Below are positions 57,763 to 64,000 of a stretch of DNA of 64,000 nucleotides, one piece after another. Below the pieces are notes generated by a model. That model saw only the letters and a program-made list of their open reading frames with translations. It was not told the DNA's origin and made no database searches. Position 1 is the stretch's first letter, and every line of letters starts with the position of its first letter. The DNA is from Telmatactis stephensoni (lineage: Eukaryota; Cnidaria; Anthozoa; Actiniaria; Isophelliidae): NCBI GenBank assembly GCA_029948255.1, contig JALIZF010001800.1, forward strand, positions 620,001 through 684,000, written 5' to 3'. Both the position numbers and the translations under genes were made by a program.

Positions 57763-58099
57763 GTAAGACTTTTGTCTTCATTGTTCTTTTTGTTCCTTTT
57801 TTATTTTGTTCCTTTTTGCTTTTTTACCATATTTTTTACGACTGCGCTCGCCGTTCGGTACTGAGCCAAAGTTCAAGAAATGTTGTAAGACAATTTTCTG
57901 ATCATACTAGCCATTTCTAACAGAAAGTGATTGCTGCGAGCAGTTTAAGTACTCATATACTGTATTACCCAAAATGTTTTCAAACAGGTTGACTAGTGCA
58001 TGATACAACTCAACTCAAGTTTTAAGCCGAAATGTATAAATACATTTTATTACTCGTGCCCAGGCCTTTAGGCCGGGAACGAGTTATAAACTGCAAATG

Positions 58100-58660
58100 T
58101 TTTTTTTTTTTTTTTTTTTTTTTCCTGTGTTCGTCCTGAGGGACCTCTGATTGGTTAAGAACGTAAAAACAATGCCCTTCATTCATCACCTTTAAGCGAC
58201 AGCGAACGCAAGCCAGGAACTTTAGGAATGCAAGATGGCCGACTTCAAAGAAAATAGCTTTCAGAGACGGGCTTTTCCTGCAGCAGAACAATGTAATTTG
58301 GAGCTTTTAACTCGAGATATACCTATATACTTATAAGAGCTTCAGAATGGGCTGTTATTTTGAGCTTCATCTCCAATACTTTGACCAAATATCGAACTCT
58401 AAATGGAGTACTTGAAAGCCGAGGCCCTCGCGATAACGACTATTTCCTGTGAGCTGGAAAACTACGAATTTCTCATCCTACATGTTGCTAAACGAACATA
58501 CATAGAAGCAAGTCAATTATATTCCTCATTCAAGCATTCAAGAGATCTTGAGAGGTTTTTGTAGTGAATTTTAATTTAATATCGGAATGGCATGAAACTA
58601 GATTCCATTGACCTTGTATTTCGCGTTTGGTCACGTAACGTCTTTTATTCATATATACTA
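58100..58660. repeat. AAGATGGCCGAC-containing repeat, copy A
   Basis: Shares with copies B (61,278-61,817) and C (61,870-62,460) the order: T run, TGTTCGTC, CTGATTGGTTAAGAACGTAA, AACAATGCCCTTCATTC, AAGATGGCCGAC, CTTTTCCTGCAG, CAATGTAATTTGGAGC, then GGTCACGTAACG. Copies A and B are very close; C is more diverged. Confidence 0.75.
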
Positions 58661-59210
58661 GACGACTCTTAGTCGTTCACTCGTGCCCATGCATGCAGTC
58701 GCCCATAGAGCGGATGTTGTGATGGTGTCCCATGGTGACAACATCCCCAAGGTTGAAATTTTGAGTTTTAACCAAAATGAAATTGAAAGCGAGCCAAATA
58801 TCGGCTAAAAAGGCATTTTTAAAATTTAGATATACGAGCTGCCTTTGACAGCATTTGTCTTACGGTTCTCTATACAACTATTATGTCTGATATTTATTAA
58901 GTAATTTTATAGCTGCTAGGGTAACAGCGATTCACGTTGACGAATGACTGTATTGCATGACGTTGCAGTCACGAAAGCACACCATCCTGTTTGGATGACC
59001 TGTTTGACCTCGGCCTATTTTCTTTGATATCTCAAGAGCCAGACAAGCTGTCGCTTGAAGCTGCTTGAACCAAAATATATTGGAAACGAGACCTGCATTC
59101 CTCTACTAAAATCGACTCTTTATTGTCATTAATAAATACAAATAATTGCTCAGCCCTTTCAAATACATCACAGTCATTTTCTAAAGAGTTTATCAAAGTC
59201 TTTGTTGATA

Positions 59211-59627
59211 TTATGCAATGGAGAAGACAGCGATCAACACGCTCGCTATATTATTTGAACAAAAGATAGGCTGTTTGAGAAACCGATCAACATTGTGAAC
59301 AAAAACAATACAATGCATAAAAAACTTATCCTCGTAATCACTGATACAAGTCCAAGGGTTCTTCCCTGTGTGAATGCAAGATTCCAATATGGCGTCCATG
59401 TTGTTTTTTATCTGTCTCTCATCGTGAGAGTAGTTGTCAATGAAGAACCTGCTTACTAAAACGTTAGTATGTCGTTGTTCCTCTGAGTTACATTTTAGTG
59501 CATTTGAGTTCATTTGAGTTTCATTAGAGTTCGTTTGAGTATCTTTTGAATTCTTTTGGCTTTTGAGTTCGCGGAACAACAAAGCATCGAACCTTTGAGC
59601 AAGCAAGTCGCTAGTGTGCGTGGCCAC
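59211..59627 (-). CDS. Unassigned 138-codon frame
   Basis: Begins MATHTSDLLAQRFDALLFRE and has an Asn/Gln/Ser-rich stretch built on a repeated NSNETQ-like unit, then NNMDAILESCIHTGK. No family is recognised. It starts in repeat sequence shared with 57,141 and lies inside the unit with CTCGTGCC ends, so it may be part of a transposon or a chance frame. Confidence 0.25.
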   Translation of the reverse strand: MATHTSDLLAQRFDALLFRELKSQKNSKDTQTNSNETQMNSNALKCNSEEQRHTNVLVSRFFIDNYSHDERQIKNNMDAILESCIHTGKNPWTCISDYEDKFFMHCIVFVHNVDRFLKQPIFCSNNIASVLIAVFSIA

Positions 59628-60575
59628 GTGGTGGCCTCGTTTTCATGGCACATTCTCGACTACGACGATAGATTGATAGAAAACCTAAACCTAGACTCGT
59701 GCCGGCCTAAAGGCCTGGGCACGAGTAATAACATCCGAAACATGAACGAAACAAGACGCATAGCTGCGTGAACTCGGGCTTTCTATGTAGTAAATCATGA
59801 GTTCTCTTTGTTAACATTGTCCCTTTAAATTCTCCATTCGTTTATTCTGCTGTGCTCTTTGACCTAAAAGCGCATTTATGCAGGCTTAGCCTTCTTTTCT
59901 AGAAAGACCCATCGGATTAAAAATTGATTTTTGTTTACCTGTGAAATAGTTTTTCAAACTAACTTATTTGGACTTCTGCAGTGTACTATCAATTTTAATC
60001 ATGATATTTTGATTCATTTGCTTTATTAATAGCAACGTGCCGCTTTTACAATTATTTGAAAAGACAAATAAATGTATTTGAAAGTTTATCTATTTATCAG
60101 TTTATCTGAAGGCTTAGTGCTTGAAGTTCGGACCGGAAATCCGATTGTCGTAGGCTCAAATCACGCTGAGGGCATGCACGGAATTTAAGAGCTAAAATTT
60201 GTACACTCGTATATAGAAGCGTTCACATCCAACTAACACATTTCCGAGTGACAATCCAATCATTTACTTACATATCAGAATTGTTGGTTATTCTGCCTGC
60301 CTTCAAACAAACTAACTTTAATATAACTGATTTGCAATACTTACTTCAACACATTATTAGCAGAATTGATTCCCAGTTGGTGATCATTACAGATGAAAAC
60401 AGTGTCAAACATTGACTACTGCTCTATGTTTTAACTTTATTAGACTACGTTGAATTCTGCTACTGAATTTAAGCACAAACCTTCCTTTATTTTCTTGGTT
60501 TTTAGCTTTCAAAAAGCAATACAATTTAGATGACTTGGGTATAGTTCAACAAATACGTTCGTATATTAAACAAAC

Positions 60576-60764
60576 TCAAAAATGTTCCGGCTCGTAAATT
60601 GATCTCTCGTAAAGTTCGCGGACCGATTCGTTTCGAAAACGCTCGACATCTTTTAGTGTGGCCCTACCGCGAACAAGGTGTGCATTTGTATGTAGTTTGA
60701 GGGTATTAGACAACATATTTACCCTTAAATTTGACAGCGACATCTTCGATAATCCAGCCGCCAT
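60576..60764 (-). CDS. Possible small protein, 62 residues
   Basis: ATG in the context ATCATGGCGGC opens MAAGLSKMSLSNLRVNMLSN, a Ser/Arg/Leu-rich start like a mitochondrial presequence. It continues to a charged end, DVERFRNESVRELYERS. A donor-like AAG|GTAAAT occurs 14 codons in, so the frame could instead be a first exon. No homologue is recognised. Confidence 0.3.
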   Translation of the reverse strand: MAAGLSKMSLSNLRVNMLSNTLKLHTNAHLVRGRATLKDVERFRNESVRELYERSIYEPEHF

Positions 60765-60918
60765 GATGTCCAACCATGTGCCCGAGTAATTAATTCGCAT
60801 GCGCTCTACTATCTACACGCATGCGCTTTACCTACTAGACTGCGTTTTGCGTCGGAACGAGGAAAATAACGAAGCTCAATTTATAACTCGAGCATTCCTA
60901 CGGAAGCCCGAGTAAAAA

Positions 60919-61278
60919 TACACGATTTGTTATTGTGTCAAATATGCCGTTGTAGAAGTCTTTACAGCAAACAATTGAGATATATAGTGAAATAAGAAGT
61001 TGAATATGAAACTGGTATATTTTTGCATGTTGGAGATATCTAATACCTATGCATGATAATAGAAAGACAAAGGCACTAATAGCTGTTGACAGACAAACTG
61101 ACTAATCAAGATATTTTTTAATTTAAGTTAGCCGATTCAAAAAAGGTCATTTGTTACGGTTAGCTATTTCCCGGAATGGTGAAGATTGCGTGAAACGGCT
61201 AGGGGAAGAGTACGAACGGAGCCGGTCATTGGAGCCTCCAGGGCTCCAGGGGCACGAGTGAACGCACGTGTGCGTCTA
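60919..61278. repeat. CACGTGTGCGTCTAG-ended repeat, first copy
   Basis: Pairs with 62,497-62,830. Shared phrases are ACGATTTGTTATTGTGTCAA, GTAGAAGTCTTTACAGCAAA, TATTTCCCGGAATGGTGAAG and GAACGCACGTGTGCGTCTAG. In each case it borders the AAGATGGCCGAC repeat. Confidence 0.75.
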
Positions 61279-61817
61279 GTTTTTTTTTTTTTTTTTTCCT
61301 CTGTTCGTCCTGAGAGACTTCTGATTGGTTAAGAACGTAAAAACAATGCCCTTCATTCATCACCTTTGAGCGAACGCAAGCCAGGAACTTTAAGAATGCA
61401 AGATGGCCGACTACAAAGAAAATAGCTGTCAGAGACAGGCTTTTCCTGCAGTACAACAATGTAATTTGGAGCTTTTAACTCGAGATATACCTATATACTT
61501 ATAAGAGCTTCAGAATGGGCTGTTATTTTGAGCTTCATCTCCAATACTTTGACCAAATATCGAACTCTAAATGGAGTACTTGAAAGCCGAGGCCCTCGCG
61601 ATAACGACTATTTCCTATGATCTGAAAAACTACGAATTTCCCATCCTACATGTTGCTAAACGAACATACATAGAAGCAAGTCAATTATATTCCTCATTCA
61701 AGCATTCAAGCTAGAGATCTTGAGAGGTTTTTGTAGTGAATTTTAATTTAATATCGGAATGGCATGAAACTAGATTCCATTGACCTTGTATTTCGCGTTT
61801 GGTCACGTAACGTCTTT
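61278..61817. repeat. AAGATGGCCGAC-containing repeat, copy B
   Basis: Very similar to copy A (58,100-58,660), with a slightly altered middle (a few bases lost near 61,370). It directly follows the end of the CACGTGTGCGTCTAG repeat. Confidence 0.75.
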
Positions 61818-62460
61818 TATTACTCGTGCCCAGGCCTTTAGGCCGGGAACGAGTTATAAACTGCAAATGTTTTTTTTTTTCTTCTTCTTCTTTTCCTGTG
61901 TTCGTCTCGAGAATGCAGCATTCTTGAGCAATCGGTCACGTGTTACACCCCTGATTGGTTAAGAACGTAAAAAACAATGCCCTTCATTCGTCACCTCCGT
62001 AGTGAACGCCAGCGAGGAACTTTAGGAATGCAAGATGGCCGACTACAAAGAAAATGGCTTTCAGAGACAGGCTTTTCCTGCAGTAGCACAATGTAATTTG
62101 GAGCTTTTAACTCGAGCTATACCTATATACTTATAAGAGCTTCAGAATGGGCTGTTAGTTTGAGCTTCATCTCCTATACTTTGACCAAATATGGAACTCT
62201 AAATGGAGTACTTGAAAGAGAACCCTCGCGATAAACATGGATAAAGAGTATTTCCTATGAGCTGTGAATCTACGAATTTCTCATCCTACATGTTGCTAAA
62301 CGAACATACGTAGAAGCAAGTCAATTGTATTCCTCATTCAAGCATTCAAGAGATCTTGAGAGGTTTTTGTACTGAATTTTAATACGGAATTCTAGAGCAG
62401 ACCATTGCATGGAACGGATAGGTTCCATTGACCTTGTTGGTCACGTAACGCCTTTTATTA
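61818..62460. repeat. CTCGTGCC left end plus AAGATGGCCGAC-containing repeat, copy C
   Basis: Begins TTACTCGTGCCCAGGCCTTT as at 58,050. It then runs through the same order of phrases with more differences, including an extra CTCGAGAATGCAGCATTC segment near 61,906. Confidence 0.7.
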
Positions 62461-62496
62461 TTTAAAAGATCCGAAACATGAACGAATCGAAAAAAT

Positions 62497-62830
62497 TCAC
62501 GATTTGTTATTGTGTCAAAAACGCCGTTGTAGAAGTCTTTACAGCAAACAATTGAGATACATAGTGAAATAAAAAGTTGAATAAACTGGTATATTCGCTG
62601 GTAATATTTTGCATGTCGACTAATAGCTGCTGACAGACAAATTGACTAATCAAATATTTTTTAGTTTAAGTTAGCCGATTCAAAAAGGGTCTTTATGTTA
62701 CGGTTAACTATTTCCCGGAATGGTGAAGAATGCGTGAAACGGCTCGGGGAAGAGTACGAACGGGGCCGGTCATTGAAGCCTCTCCTAGAAGGGGCTTCCG
62801 GGGCACGAGTGAACGCACGTGTGCGTCTAG
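62497..62830. repeat. CACGTGTGCGTCTAG-ended repeat, second copy
   Basis: The counterpart of 60,919-61,278. It ends exactly where the next element (62,837) begins. Confidence 0.7.
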
Positions 62831-62836
62831 TTCGAA

Positions 62837-63725
62837 TTAAGGACGGTGACCACTAATTGCGATCCATTTTTAATTCAATTTCTCTACATTTTTCCTATAG
62901 AGGCTGTGTATAGGGCTTTTGATTTATGAAAAAAAAAAAATTGGGGCTATCCATGCATTTAACGGAGATAATTAATGCTAAATGTAGCCAATAATCGCTG
63001 ACCAGCCATTTTTTGCATTTCCAATAAAATATTATTTCTTAAAACGCTCATTCATAAAGAAGGCCAATGAAATTAATAACTTTGAAAGGTCGATTCCCTT
63101 AAGATAAAAGAGAAAACTCTTTTTTTTTTTTTAAGGAGTTGACACACATTTTTTTCGATTTTTTTAACTTTGGAAGCTGGACATCCAACACTATTTTGCA
63201 AAAAATTATATCGCAAATAATTTTGTGTACCATAATTTTTTGTATACATATAGCTTAATTAATCTAGAAGCAAACGAGAAAATAAAATTATGGGGTATCC
63301 ATGCGATTTAAAAAGTTATTTGCTGATAAACGCACGACAACTTATTAGAATCTGCCTAAATAACCACAAATTCCCCAGCCCTCCCTAGAGAGTGGTAAGT
63401 AAATACAATGCATTATGGGACATTTTCAAGATGGCGGCCAACGTCATTCGTTAGTCCTGTTGGTCAAAAGAACCGTTTTTATGCGCTTTCAGTTATCCAG
63501 AATGAATTTAATTTTAGAATATGAGAAATCATGTGTTTTTCTTCTCAAAATCAGAATTTTCTTCTCCAAAATTCGTAAAACTAGTTTGTTTTCACGATGG
63601 TTTTTGTGCGAAACACGATCTTCGAAAAAAGGTTTATTATTCAAATGTGTGTGTGACGTCTCGCGCGCGCTCGTTAACATGCGCAGAACAAAGTACGCTC
63701 TGCGATTGGTGACCACCGTCCTTAA
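62837..63725. mobile_element. TTAAGGACGGTG-ended element, about 890 bp
   Basis: The left end TTAAGGACGGTGACCACTAA and the right end at 63,705-63,725 are inverted. The interior has T runs, CAAGATGGCGGCCAACG at 63,428 and short frames with no recognised domain. Likely a non-autonomous DNA transposon; TTAA at its very ends could be part of the element or a target duplication. Confidence 0.7.
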
Positions 63726-63901
63726 TTGCCGTTTCAAACAGGGTCCCCTATACCCCCCCCCCCCCCCCCCTTTGCAAAATGAAATCACGTAGAAATATTT
63801 GGTCTTTTCACGCGTCACGGATAATTAAAAAATCTCTTTAACGTTCACAAAAATATCAAAAGGTGCTTTCACGTGGACGCAAAAAGATTTTAGACCTTAA
63901 G

Positions 63902-63992
63902 GCGCTGTTACACGGTGCAATTCATTTTCTTGCAACTTGCAATGCAACGCCGTTGCGTTGCAAGTTGCAGAAGAGATTGCGCGTGTAACACC
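63902..63992. mobile_element. Small MITE with TGTTACACGGTGCAA terminus
   Basis: GTGTTACACGG-type ends as in the element at 49,396-49,791. The interior GCAACTTGCAATGCAACG folds on TTGCGTTGCAAGTTGC. It reaches to within 10 bases of the window end. Confidence 0.7.
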
Positions 63993-64000
63993 CTTCTCTG

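Larger units (their letters stand above)
58049..59730. mobile_element. Unit bounded by inverted TTACTCGTGCCCAGGCC ends
   Basis: The left end (TTACTCGTGCCCAGGCCTTT, 58,050 on) is repeated inverted at 59,695-59,730. The bounded 1.7 kb includes a T run, the AAGATGGCCGAC-containing repeat and a 138-codon minus-strand frame. The left end also occurs alone at 61,819, and the right end at 57,239, so the boundaries could instead be two independent insertions. Confidence 0.45.
57763..64000. other. Repeat-dominated 3' end of the window
   Basis: Consists mostly of nested copies of two or three repeat types (listed) with T runs. Two unassigned minus-strand frames occur (59,211-59,627 and 60,576-60,764). 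No further exon of the LRAT-like gene is recognised. Confidence 0.55.

Noticed and set aside
63415..63818. Frames of 109-125 codons near the window end
   Set aside because: They lie in the TTAAGGACGGTG-ended element, overlap on both strands and run through a C run.

Overview
The window is nuclear DNA of an animal: spliced genes with GT-AG introns, orthologues of metazoan housekeeping genes, LINE, SINE and MITE remnants, and abundant microsatellites in AT-rich sequence. The gene content and the repeat style (GGGGTACTC-ended elements, TTAAGGACGGTG-ended elements, a tRNA-derived SINE with a TTTA tail) look most like an anthozoan cnidarian, probably a stony coral. That placement is an inference from memory of such genomes; no search was run.

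Region 1 (1-22,625) is a recent tandem duplication of about 11-12 kb. Position 1 aligns to 11,825, and homology runs to about 11,345 in copy 1 and 22,625 in copy 2. Each copy holds one plus-strand gene whose splice phases join two WW-like exons to a large exon encoding 20 C2H2 zinc fingers. The copies differ by whole-finger indels, by private MITE insertions and by several deletions. Downstream of each gene lies a decayed LINE reverse transcriptase. A more diverged fragment of the upstream flank recurs at 22,992-23,213.

Region 2 (22,626-28,335) is gene-poor, with inverted-repeat elements and one unassigned minus-strand open frame.

Region 3 (28,336-44,571) is the conserved gene block. It holds CLINT1/epsinR (minus, 10 coding exons), an intronless ABHD3-type alpha/beta hydrolase (minus), mitochondrial ribosomal protein MRPS26 (plus, 3 exons, head-to-head with ABHD3), and an intronless MGMT-type DNA repair methyltransferase (minus).

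Region 4 (44,572-52,816) holds satellite repeats and an unrecognised three-exon gene. It encodes 1,296 residues of Q/S/T/P-rich protein with six internal repeats of about 52 residues.

Region 5 (52,817-64,000) is transposon-rich: a broken LINE on the minus strand, MITE families, nested repeats containing an AAGATGGCCGAC box, and the first exon of a possible LRAT-like gene. I see no CRISPR array, rRNA gene or free-standing tRNA gene.
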